6,341 nucleotides of DNA, taken from contig CADCPL010000248.1 of the NCBI GenBank assembly GCA_902803305.1, positions 1 to 6,341 of the forward strand, written 5' to 3'. The stretch's first letter is position 1. Each line of letters opens with the position of its first letter. Below, in pieces: positions 1-5,925 of the stretch. The notes beneath the pieces were generated by a model. The model did no database searches, was not told the origin of the DNA, and saw only the letters and a program-made list of their open reading frames with translations. Origin of the DNA: an uncultured Lachnospiraceae bacterium (GTDB taxonomy: Bacteria > Bacillota > Clostridia > Lachnospirales > Lachnospiraceae). The translations under genes were made by a program, and so were the position numbers.

Positions 1-87
1 GACAGACTGTACGGTATCACAATGCAGGAAAAGGGTGTATCGGCACTTGTGTCGGTAAATCTGATAGACAAGGATCTGGATGACTGA
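1..87 (+). CDS. smc: Chromosome segregation ATPase SMC, C-terminal end (partial)
   Basis: Only the last 28 codons and the TGA stop are present; the gene enters from the left edge. The visible peptide contains RLYGITMQEKGVSALVSV, which matches the well-conserved extreme C-terminus of bacterial SMC, just after the Walker B/D-loop half of the ATPase head. SMC is the condensin ATPase that, with ScpA and ScpB, compacts and separates chromosomes. The next gene, ftsY, starts 2 bases after the stop, so the two are very probably co-transcribed and translationally coupled. An smc-ftsY pair is a common arrangement in Firmicutes, which supports the call from so short a fragment. Confidence 0.88.
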   Translation, partial: DRLYGITMQEKGVSALVSVNLIDKDLDD

Positions 88-89
88 TA

Positions 90-1031
90 ATGGCATTTTT
101 TGATAAACTGTTTGGGGGACTCTCCAAGACAAGAGCACAGATAGATGAAAACCTTTCCGAGGTTTTCATGCGCGAGACGATAGACGATGATTTTTATGAT
201 GATCTCGAAGAACTCCTGATTTTGTCCGATATAGGAGTTGTTGCTACCGAGAACATCATAGAACAGCTTCGGCTGGATGCAAAAGCAAAGCATATCAAGA
301 CACCGGCCGGCCTGGGAACTCTTTTGATGGATACTATCAGAGAGCAGATGAACACATGCGTGGCCGATTATGAGTTCGAAGAAAAAAAGTCGGTAGTACT
401 TGTTGTCGGTGTTAACGGAGTCGGTAAGACGACAACGATCGGAAAGCTCGCAGCGCAGTACAGGCAGCAGGGAAAGAAAGTCATGATCGCGGCAGCCGAT
501 ACATTCAGGGCGGCAGCACTTGAACAGCTAAGCGTATGGGCAGAGCGGAGCGGGGCATATCTTATCACGGGTAAGGAAGGACAGGATCCGTCGTCTGTTG
601 TATATGATGCCGTAAATGCAGCCAGGTCCAGAGATACGGATATCCTGCTCGTTGATACGGCGGGTCGTCTTAACAATAAGAAAAATCTCATGGACGAACT
701 GTCCAAGATGAAAAGGATAATCGAACGGGAATATCCCGATGCATTCAAGGAAACGCTCATAGTCCTTGACGGAGCGACAGGGCAGAATGCAGTCAATCAG
801 GCAAGGCAGTTCAAGGAAGCAACGGATGTTTCGGGTATAGTTATAACAAAGCTTGACGGAAGCTCCAAAGGCGGTATCGCCATAGCGATACAATCGGAGC
901 TGTCGATACCCGTAAAATATATAGGTATTGGTGAAGGCATAGACGATCTTCAGAGATTTGATGCCGATGATTATGTAAAGGCACTGTTTTATAAGGAAGG
1001 ATACAGCGAGAATGCCGGTGAAGCGCAGTAA
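90..1031 (+). CDS. ftsY: Signal recognition particle receptor FtsY
   Basis: This 313-residue SRP receptor GTPase docks the Ffh-RNA-ribosome complex at the membrane and hands nascent membrane proteins to SecYEG. The N domain is a helical bundle over about residues 1-90, and its start MAFFDKLFGG resembles the amphipathic membrane-contact helix. The G domain follows: P-loop GVNGVGKT at 107-114, DTFRAAA at 137-143, DTAGR at 189-193 and TKLD at 253-256. The GIGEGIDDLQRF motif at 279-290 is typical of the family C-terminus. It lacks the long acidic A domain of E. coli FtsY, as is usual in Gram-positive bacteria. The ATG lies 2 bases after the smc stop without a strong Shine-Dalgarno at normal spacing, so coupling to smc translation is likely. 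Its partner Ffh is encoded about 2.5 kb downstream. Confidence 0.97.
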   Translation: MAFFDKLFGGLSKTRAQIDENLSEVFMRETIDDDFYDDLEELLILSDIGVVATENIIEQLRLDAKAKHIKTPAGLGTLLMDTIREQMNTCVADYEFEEKKSVVLVVGVNGVGKTTTIGKLAAQYRQQGKKVMIAAADTFRAAALEQLSVWAERSGAYLITGKEGQDPSSVVYDAVNAARSRDTDILLVDTAGRLNNKKNLMDELSKMKRIIEREYPDAFKETLIVLDGATGQNAVNQARQFKEATDVSGIVITKLDGSSKGGIAIAIQSELSIPVKYIGIGEGIDDLQRFDADDYVKALFYKEGYSENAGEAQ

Positions 1032-1038
1032 AACAGAC

Positions 1039-2250
1039 ATGCTCACGCTCGATCGTTTTGAGGAGGCGTGTGAAGTAGTAAAAGAAGTAACAAAAGAGAC
1101 TAAGCTCGTATACAGTGCATATCTGAGCGAGAGAACAGGCAACAAAGTGTACTTAAAGCCTGAAAACATGCAGATGACAGGAGCTTATAAGCTTCGCGGT
1201 GCATATTATAAAGTAAGCACGATGTCCGAGAAAGACCGTAAGAAGGGCATCATCACGGCATCGGCAGGCAATCATGCACAGGGAGTGGCTTATGCCGCAA
1301 CACAGTATGGCACAAAGTCTGTCATTGTGATGCCGACTACAACTCCGCTAATAAAAGTCAACAGGACGAAAAACTTCGGTGCAGAGGTAATACTGTACGG
1401 GGATGTGTATGATGAGGCATGTGAAAAGGCCCTGCAGCTTGCGAAAAGCGAGGGATATACTTTTATCCATCCGTTTGATGACGTAACGGTCGCTACCGGA
1501 CAGGGTACGATCGCCATGGAGATATTCCAGGATCTTCCCGTAGTCGATTATATACTTGTTCCGATAGGGGGAGGCGGACTGGCGGCGGGAGTATCTACTC
1601 TTGCCAAGCTTCTCAATCCGAAGATCAAAGTGATCGGTGTTGAGCCGGAGGGAGCCGCATGCATGAAGGCTTCGATCGATGCCGGTAAAGTAGTGGGACT
1701 CGGCAGCGTGTCCACCATCGCCGACGGTACTGCGGTCAAGACACCAGGACAATCGATCTTTCCGTATATTCAGAAGAATCTGGATGATATCATTACCATC
1801 AAGGATGAAGAACTGATAGTAGCGTTTCTTGATATGGTCGAAAATCACAAAATGGTCGTTGAGAACTCGGGACTACTGTCCGTTGCCGCACTTGACCATA
1901 TGAAGGTAAAGAATAAGAGGATCGTTTCGATACTTTCCGGCGGTAATATGGACGTTATCACGATGTCTTCCGTTGTGTCCCAGGGTCTTATCATGAGAGA
2001 CAGGATATTTACCGTATCGGTACTTCTTCCGGATAAACCCGGTCAGCTGTCTGCGGTTGCCGGAGTGATAGCAAAAGAAAACGGAAACGTTATAAAGCTT
2101 GAGCACAATCAGTTTGTATCTACCAACAGAAACGCCGCTGTTGAGCTTCGCATAACTCTTGAAGCATTCGGTACGGAACATAAGAATAAGATACTGAATT
2201 CGCTTGAAAAAGGCGGTTATATGCCGAAAATAGTTCGTACAAGTATATAA
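1039..2250 (+). CDS. ilvA: Threonine ammonia-lyase (threonine dehydratase) with C-terminal ACT domain
   Basis: This cytosolic PLP enzyme deaminates L-threonine to 2-oxobutanoate, feeding isoleucine synthesis or threonine breakdown. The product is 403 residues from the ATG at 1039. Visible motifs in that numbering are the Schiff-base lysine K51 in TGAYKLRGA, SAGNHAQG at 75-82 (substrate loop), a glycine-rich PLP-phosphate loop GGGG at 177-180, and SGGN at 300-303. A single ACT domain, with DKPGQLSAVAG, occupies about 323-403, so this is the medium form rather than the two-ACT biosynthetic IlvA of E. coli. An upstream in-frame ATG at 1012 would overlap ftsY by 20 bases and add nine residues. 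I prefer 1039 because MLTLDRFEEA fits the usual family N-terminus, although neither start has an ideal ribosome binding site. It lies 7 bases after ftsY. The symbol could also be tdcB; sequence alone does not separate a biosynthetic from a catabolic role. Confidence 0.93.
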   Translation: MLTLDRFEEACEVVKEVTKETKLVYSAYLSERTGNKVYLKPENMQMTGAYKLRGAYYKVSTMSEKDRKKGIITASAGNHAQGVAYAATQYGTKSVIVMPTTTPLIKVNRTKNFGAEVILYGDVYDEACEKALQLAKSEGYTFIHPFDDVTVATGQGTIAMEIFQDLPVVDYILVPIGGGGLAAGVSTLAKLLNPKIKVIGVEPEGAACMKASIDAGKVVGLGSVSTIADGTAVKTPGQSIFPYIQKNLDDIITIKDEELIVAFLDMVENHKMVVENSGLLSVAALDHMKVKNKRIVSILSGGNMDVITMSSVVSQGLIMRDRIFTVSVLLPDKPGQLSAVAGVIAKENGNVIKLEHNQFVSTNRNAAVELRITLEAFGTEHKNKILNSLEKGGYMPKIVRTSI

Positions 2251-2266
2251 AATGTTATGTTACCCA

Positions 2267-2295
2267 TTGCGTATCGGCTGAAATGGTAGTAAAAT
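2267..2295 (+). promoter_or_regulatory. Candidate sigma-A promoter for the secreted-protein gene
   Basis: TTGCGT (2267-2272, three of six matches to TTGACA) and TAAAAT (2290-2295, five of six to TATAAT) are separated by exactly 17 bases. The box lies 61 bases before the ATG at 2356 in the only sizeable gap of the left half. An imperfect inverted repeat (TACCCATT at 2261-2268 and AATGGTA at 2282-2288) straddles the -35 and spacer. No terminator is visible between the lyase stop and this site, so read-through from upstream is also possible. The -35 is weak, hence moderate confidence. Confidence 0.45.
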
Positions 2296-2342
2296 ACATA
2301 TGTTATTGTGAGTAAGTATAGATTTTCGGATATAAAAATGAA

Positions 2343-2349
2343 AGAGGTG
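2343..2349 (+). promoter_or_regulatory. Ribosome binding site of the secreted-protein gene
   Basis: AGAGGTG lies 6 bases before the ATG at 2356, a good match to the anti-Shine-Dalgarno at good spacing. It fixes the start so that the protein begins with MIKK, followed by a hydrophobic signal-peptide core. Confidence 0.75.
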
Positions 2350-2355
2350 TACTAA

Positions 2356-3096
2356 ATGATTAAGAAGGTTGTTACTGTTATCGGCGGCATAGTTCTTGCG
2401 GGTGTGTTTGTTGTCGCATCCTCTGTTGAGACGAAGGCCGCACTTCCGTGCACATATGATATCATCAATGATGCAAACGGAAACATCGCAGCAAATACCG
2501 CAGGATATGAGCAGGCTAAGGCTACAGAAGCTGCAATGCTCGCAGCTCTTAATGCGGTCAAGGCAAATCCGGCTCACTCACAGCTTGAGTATGAGCAGGC
2601 AGCATTTAATTACGCAAATGCGGTTAATGTAAGCCAGTGGTGGCTCGGCCAGATCAACAACTCCAAGGAGTATCTCAAGAACATCACGGGCAGAGGTCAG
2701 TTTGAGGATAAGTTCTGGGCCAACAAGGCTGCACTTGCAAATCTTACAACGATCCAGGCGGCCAAGACGGATGCTGACGGAGCAGCAAACATAGCAGCAG
2801 GTGTTGCAAAGCAGATAGCCGATGTTGAAGCTGCAATTGCCGGATATAAGGTATTGGTTGTAAGTAATCCTTCATTCCAGCCTCAGATCGATTCACTTAC
2901 CGCACAGCTGGCTGCGCTTAAGGCTGATTACGCTGCAAAAGCAGCAATTGCAAGCGAGAAAGCAGCACTTTTCAACACATATCTGAATACACTTGACTAT
3001 AAATCATACAGTAAAGGATTTGAGGATTATCAGTTCCAGCGTGAATACTTCAGAGACAAAGACGACTGGGATCCCAAGGGTAAATTTGATTATTGA
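2356..3096 (+). CDS. Ala-rich predicted secreted protein of unknown function
   Basis: I do not recognise this 246-residue protein. Residues 1-28 form a classic Sec signal peptide: MIKK charged start, hydrophobic core VVTVIGGIVLAGVFVV, then a likely signal peptidase I site after A28 (TKA before AL). C32 is the only cysteine and is preceded by ALP, so it does not fit a lipobox. The mature part is rich in Ala, Gln, Asn and Lys and looks almost wholly helical. Two helical stretches, about 51-95 and 152-195, each carry an Asn-Pro turn (71-72 and 171-172) flanked by Ala-rich helices, hinting at a duplicated hairpin or coiled coil. A WW pair sits at 95-96. The C-terminal 32 residues switch to aromatic and charged residues. 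No LPXTG, SLH, LysM or enzyme motif is seen. It has its own ribosome binding site, a candidate promoter and a strong terminator. GCA-rich alanine coding sets it apart from the housekeeping neighbours. An extracytoplasmic structural or binding role is only a guess. Confidence 0.85.
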   Translation: MIKKVVTVIGGIVLAGVFVVASSVETKAALPCTYDIINDANGNIAANTAGYEQAKATEAAMLAALNAVKANPAHSQLEYEQAAFNYANAVNVSQWWLGQINNSKEYLKNITGRGQFEDKFWANKAALANLTTIQAAKTDADGAANIAAGVAKQIADVEAAIAGYKVLVVSNPSFQPQIDSLTAQLAALKADYAAKAAIASEKAALFNTYLNTLDYKSYSKGFEDYQFQREYFRDKDDWDPKGKFDY

Positions 3097-3121
3097 TGAT
3101 CCGCCAGTTTTAGATGATCCG

Positions 3122-3160
3122 GAAGGTGTCAAGGAAAATACTTGACACCTTCTTTTTTTT
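3122..3160 (+). terminator. Strong intrinsic terminator after the secreted-protein gene
   Basis: GAAGGTGTCAAG (3122-3133) and its perfect complement CTTGACACCTTC (3141-3152) form a 12-bp stem around a 7-base loop, followed at once by eight T (3153-3160). It begins 26 bases after the stop codon. This is a textbook rho-independent terminator and isolates the upstream unit from ylxM-ffh. Its 3' arm contains the -35 box of the next promoter. Confidence 0.95.
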
Positions 3161-3170
3161 ACTGTATGAT
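3142..3170 (+). promoter_or_regulatory. Sigma-A promoter of the ylxM-ffh-rpsP-khpA-rimM-trmD operon
   Basis: A perfect TTGACA (3142-3147) and TATGAT (3165-3170, five of six to TATAAT) are separated by 17 bases, the optimal spacing. The -35 lies within the 3' arm of the preceding terminator and the T tract forms most of the spacer. A start about 7 bases beyond the -10 falls near 3177, only a few bases before the preferred ylxM ATG at 3181. The strength of the match and its place at the head of the operon support it; the transcription start itself is inferred. Confidence 0.75.
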
Positions 3171-3180
3171 GTCGGATGTT

Positions 3181-3495
3181 ATGGACAATATCACAGTTAA
3201 AAACATGCTCTATGATTTTTACGGGGAGCTTCTTACGGATCGTCAGAAGCTCATATATGAGGATGCTGTCTATAATGATTGTTCCCTTTCGGAGCTTGCA
3301 AGCGAATACGATATGTCCAGGCAGGGAATACACGATCTTCTGAAAAGGTGTGACAGAACGCTTGAGAATTATGAAGAAAAGCTCGGTCTGGTGAAGAAGT
3401 TCAGGAAACTGAAGGATATCGCAGGCAGGATCGAGGAAAAGTCCGAGGATGAAGAGATCAGAAAGCTCGCAAAAGAGATGATAGAAAGTCTATAG
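3181..3495 (+). CDS. ylxM: YlxM/p13-family helix-turn-helix protein, SRP-associated
   Basis: This 104-residue protein belongs to the UPF0122 (YlxM) family, which is nearly always encoded just before ffh in Firmicutes. In streptococci YlxM has been reported to interact with SRP components and influence their activity. The family N-terminus LYDFYGELLTDRQ is at 10-22. A sigma-70 region-4-like helix-turn-helix, with LSELASEYDMSRQGIHDLLKR, covers about 36-56. A charged, coiled-coil-like C-terminus follows from about 60. The ATG at 3181 is chosen because the protein then starts close to LYDFY, as in relatives. Alternatives at 3166 and 3169 lie at or inside the -10 box and would need a transcript from further upstream. 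No good Shine-Dalgarno precedes any of them. ffh follows after 31 bases. Confidence 0.88.
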   Translation: MDNITVKNMLYDFYGELLTDRQKLIYEDAVYNDCSLSELASEYDMSRQGIHDLLKRCDRTLENYEEKLGLVKKFRKLKDIAGRIEEKSEDEEIRKLAKEMIESL

Positions 3496-3515
3496 ACGAT
3501 CCGGTGGGAACATAT

Positions 3516-3522
3516 AGGGAGA
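3516..3522 (+). promoter_or_regulatory. Ribosome binding site of ffh
   Basis: AGGGAGA lies 4 bases before the ATG at 3527 and supports that start. The spacing is slightly short but normal for the group. Confidence 0.65.
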
Positions 3523-3526
3523 AAGC

Positions 3527-4879
3527 ATGGCATTTGAAAGCCTTACGGATAAATTGCAGAATGTCTTCAAGGGACTTCGGAGTAAAGGAAGGCTCACGGA
3601 AGATGATGTAAAGACAGCACTTCGCGAAGTAAAAGTGGCGCTTCTTGAAGCGGACGTAAATTTCCGCGTGGTCAAGAGATTTATCAAGAGCGTTGAGGAG
3701 CGTGCCGTCGGAGCGGACGTACTGAACGGACTGAATCCCGGACAGATGGTCATCAAGATCGTTAATGAGGAACTTGTTTCGCTCATGGGCGGTGAGCCGG
3801 TAGAGCTCAGTCTTGAGCCGGGACAGGCAAAAACAGTGATCATGATGTGCGGCCTTCAGGGTTCGGGTAAAACGACTTCGGCAGCCAAGCTTGCAGCCAG
3901 ACTTTCCAAGAAGGGAAAAAAGAGCCTGCTTGTTGCATGTGATGTATACAGACCTGCGGCATATGAACAGCTTCGAATCAATGCTGAAAAGGTATCGGCT
4001 GATTTTTTCGGTATAGAAGGTGAAACAGACGTTGTAAAGATCGTTGGCGCTGCGATGGCGGAGGCCGAAAAGAAGAACGACAATATCGTGATAATAGATA
4101 CGGCAGGCCGGCTCCAGATAGATGATGAGCTGATGGATGAGCTTAAGCGGATCAAAGAGAGCGTAGCCGTTCACAAGACACTTCTTGTCGTAGATGCGAT
4201 GACTGGTCAGGAAGCGGTAGATGTATCACATACCTTTGACGATAAGATCGGAATTGACGGAGTGATTCTTTCAAAACTCGACGGTGATGCGCGTGGCGGT
4301 GCGGCACTCTCCGTAAAGGCCGTAACCGGAAAGCCCATATTGTTTGCCGGAATGGGTGAAAAGCTCACCGATCTAGATCAGTTCTATCCTGACAGGATGG
4401 CATCAAGGATACTCGGAATGGGAGACGTGCTCAGCCTCATTGATAAGGCTGCCGCGGAGATCGATGCCGATAAAGAAAAAGAGATGACCGCCAAGCTTAA
4501 GAAAGGTAAATTCGATTTTGAAGATTACCTTGAGAGCATGAACCAGATGAAAAAGATGGGCGGTATAAGTTCGGTGCTCTCGATGCTCCCCGGGATAGGC
4601 GGAATGCTCCCGAAGGGTGTTGCGATGGGAGACATAGCTGATAAGATAGATGAGAAAAAAATGGCAAGGACCGAGGCAATTGTCCTGTCGATGACAAAAG
4701 AAGAAAGACAGAACCCTGATCTTCTCAATCCGTCAAGGAAACACAGGATCGCGAAAGGGGCCGGTGTTGATATAGCGGAAGTCAACAGACTGGTCAAGCA
4801 GTTCGATCAGATGAAGAAGATGATGAAACAGATGCCGGGTATGATGGGAAAACGAGGCAGATTCAATCTCCCGTTTTAA
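3527..4879 (+). CDS. ffh: Signal recognition particle protein Ffh (SRP54)
   Basis: This 450-residue GTPase is the protein subunit of SRP. It binds signal sequences leaving the ribosome and the 4.5S/scRNA, and pairs with FtsY at the membrane. The N domain covers about 1-95 and includes the ALLEADVNF motif at 38-46. The G domain carries GLQGSGKT at 109-116, DVYRPAA at 139-145, DTAGR at 191-195 and SKLDG at 249-253. The Met-rich M domain runs from about 325: the finger-loop region MGGISSVLSMLPGIGGM is at 344-360, and the RNA-binding signature SRKHRIAKGAG at 403-413 is followed by the Met-rich tail MKKMMKQMPGMM at 429-440. Length and all motifs are normal for the family. It sits between ylxM and rpsP as in many Firmicutes. 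The SRP RNA gene is not in this window. Confidence 0.98.
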   Translation: MAFESLTDKLQNVFKGLRSKGRLTEDDVKTALREVKVALLEADVNFRVVKRFIKSVEERAVGADVLNGLNPGQMVIKIVNEELVSLMGGEPVELSLEPGQAKTVIMMCGLQGSGKTTSAAKLAARLSKKGKKSLLVACDVYRPAAYEQLRINAEKVSADFFGIEGETDVVKIVGAAMAEAEKKNDNIVIIDTAGRLQIDDELMDELKRIKESVAVHKTLLVVDAMTGQEAVDVSHTFDDKIGIDGVILSKLDGDARGGAALSVKAVTGKPILFAGMGEKLTDLDQFYPDRMASRILGMGDVLSLIDKAAAEIDADKEKEMTAKLKKGKFDFEDYLESMNQMKKMGGISSVLSMLPGIGGMLPKGVAMGDIADKIDEKKMARTEAIVLSMTKEERQNPDLLNPSRKHRIAKGAGVDIAEVNRLVKQFDQMKKMMKQMPGMMGKRGRFNLPF

Positions 4880-4904
4880 CTATAAATAACAATAATTATT
4901 TTAT

Positions 4905-4910
4905 GGAGGA
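4905..4910 (+). promoter_or_regulatory. Ribosome binding site deciding the rpsP start
   Basis: GGAGGA lies 7 bases before the ATG at 4918. It shows that the in-frame ATG at 4903, which would add MEEQE, is not the start, because the Shine-Dalgarno would then be inside the gene. The preceding gap is AT-rich and includes the palindrome AATAATTATT (4891-4900), which may keep the leader only weakly structured. Confidence 0.85.
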
Positions 4911-4917
4911 ACAAGAA

Positions 4918-5163
4918 ATGGCAGTAAAGATCAGACTTAGAAGAATGGGACAGAAGAAGGCTCCTTATTATAGGATCATCGTTGCAGATTCAAGAAGCCC
5001 TCGTGACGGAAGATGTATCGAAGAGATCGGTACATACGATCCCAACAACGATCCCAGCACATATCAGATCGATGAGGAGAAGGCAAAGAAGTGGCTCGGC
5101 AACGGTGCTCAGCCCACAGAAGTTGTCAGCAAGCTTTTCAAGCTCGCCGGAATTACGAAATAA
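4918..5163 (+). CDS. rpsP: 30S ribosomal protein S16
   Basis: This 81-residue protein of the small ribosomal subunit binds 16S rRNA and supports assembly of the 5' domain. The N-terminus MAVKIRLRRMGQKKAPYYRI, then VVADSRSPRDGR-like IIVADSRSPRDGR at 20-32, EEIGTYDP at 35-42 and the KAKKWLGNGAQPTE segment at 55-68 are diagnostic for S16, and the length is normal. A strong GGAGGA site precedes it and khpA starts 17 bases after the stop. Its place between ffh and khpA-rimM-trmD is the standard Firmicutes order. Confidence 0.98.
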   Translation: MAVKIRLRRMGQKKAPYYRIIVADSRSPRDGRCIEEIGTYDPNNDPSTYQIDEEKAKKWLGNGAQPTEVVSKLFKLAGITK

Positions 5164-5180
5164 GATAGCGGAGGAACGAT

Positions 5181-5411
5181 ATGAAAGAACTTGTTGAGGT
5201 TATCGCCAAGGCTCTTGTCGACAATCCCGACCAGGTCTCGGTAACCGAAAGAGAAGACTCAAGGTCTATCGTCATCGAACTTAAGGTGGCTCCTTCGGAT
5301 ATGGGTAAAGTGATCGGCAAGCAGGGCAGGATCGCCAAGGCGATAAGAGGCGTTGTCAAGGCAGCTTCGGCTGATCTTCCCAAGAGAGTATTGGTTGATA
5401 TTGTACAGTGA
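5181..5411 (+). CDS. khpA: KH-domain RNA-binding protein KhpA (YlqC family)
   Basis: This 76-residue single-KH-domain protein is an RNA binder that in other Firmicutes forms a complex with KhpB (Jag/EloR) and affects cell elongation and division. The KH signature MGKVIGKQGRIAKAIR is at 41-56, with the GxxG loop GKQG at 46-49. The N-terminus KELVEVIAKALVDNPDQVSV is typical of the family and the length is standard. GGAGGA (5170-5175) lies 5 bases before the ATG and supports the start. The end of the gene overlaps the likely start of rimM, which suggests translational coupling. The KhpB partner is not in this window. Confidence 0.95.
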   Translation: MKELVEVIAKALVDNPDQVSVTEREDSRSIVIELKVAPSDMGKVIGKQGRIAKAIRGVVKAASADLPKRVLVDIVQ

Positions 5412-5925
5412 TAAGGATGATCTGTTTCAGATCGGAGTTATAACCAGAACTCACGGAGTCCGCGGGGAAGTAAAAGTCTTTCCTATGACGGATGATGTGA
5501 GAAGATTTAAGAAGCTTAAGAGGACCTTTCTTGATACCGGGAAAGGTCTTATTGAGCTTGAATGCGAATCCGCCAAGTTCTTCAAGCAGTTTGTCATCCT
5601 GAAGTTTAAAGGATACGACAGTATTGAATCGATAGAGCCGTATTGCCGAAAGGGACTGTTTGTCACAAGAACGGATGCAATAAAGCCCGGCAAGGATGAG
5701 TATTTCATTGCCGATCTCATAGGTCTTGCCGTGGAGAACGAAGACGGAACGGTCAAAGGAAAGATAACTGACGTTATCGAAACGGGTGCCAACGATGTAT
5801 ATGACATTTTGCTTGATGACGGAAGGCAGCTCTTGCTTCCCGCGATCAAACAATGTGTTCTGAATGTGGATATACCAAACGGCAATATGAGGATACACGT
5901 GCTTGAGGGGCTGCTGGATCAATGA
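5401..5925 (+). CDS. rimM: Ribosome maturation factor RimM (non-ATG start)
   Basis: This 16S rRNA processing factor binds S19 and helps mature the 30S head. From the TTG at 5401 the product is 174 residues. The N-terminal RimM domain has FQIGVITRTHGVRGEVKVFP at 9-28. The C-terminal PRC-barrel covers about 100-174, with GANDVYDILLDDGRQLLLPAI at 129-149 and the VLEGLLDQ end. There is no in-frame ATG before the conserved FQIGVI block. The choices are TTG at 5401 or TTG at 5395; the latter has AGAGAG (5383-5388) 6 bases upstream. Either start overlaps khpA (11 or 17 bases), and the start is uncertain by two codons. The stop overlaps the trmD start in ATGA, so translation of the two is coupled. 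Confidence 0.92.
   Translation: MYSDKDDLFQIGVITRTHGVRGEVKVFPMTDDVRRFKKLKRTFLDTGKGLIELECESAKFFKQFVILKFKGYDSIESIEPYCRKGLFVTRTDAIKPGKDEYFIADLIGLAVENEDGTVKGKITDVIETGANDVYDILLDDGRQLLLPAIKQCVLNVDIPNGNMRIHVLEGLLDQ

Noticed and set aside
1012..1038. Upstream ATG start for the threonine ammonia-lyase
   Set aside because: It would overlap ftsY by 20 bases and add a basic nonapeptide not expected in the family; ATG 1039 matches the usual N-terminus. Not fully excluded, since AGGAAGG lies upstream of 1012.
528..1169. Minus-strand open frame of 213 codons opposite ftsY and the lyase start
   Set aside because: It spans the junction of two clearly real + strand genes and its composition is that of a reverse-complement shadow.
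2306..2336. Second promoter (TTGTGA and TATAAA) just before the secreted-protein gene
   Set aside because: The spacing is 19 bases and the start would fall on or beside the ribosome binding site, so the upstream candidate is preferred.
2440..2454. Lipoprotein lipobox at C32 of the secreted protein
   Set aside because: The residues before Cys are A-L-P; Pro at -1 does not fit the lipobox, and the signal peptidase I site after A28 explains the sequence better.
3142..3180. Longer YlxM beginning at TTG 3142
   Set aside because: That start lies inside the terminator stem and -35 box, and the extra residues are translated T tract and promoter, not family sequence.
3458..4174. Long open frame on the minus strand (238 codons) opposite ylxM end and ffh
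   Set aside because: It lies wholly antisense to strongly conserved ffh, has no recognisable motif or ribosome binding site, and its Arg/Ser/Leu/Tyr-rich translation looks like a codon-bias shadow.
4880..4904. Internal promoter or terminator before rpsP
   Set aside because: TATAAA is present but there is no -35 match at 16-18 bases, and the AT-rich palindrome has no GC stem or T tract fit for termination.
4903..4917. rpsP start at ATG 4903
   Set aside because: The GGAGGA ribosome binding site would be inside the gene, and S16 proteins begin with MAVKIRL-like sequence at 4918.
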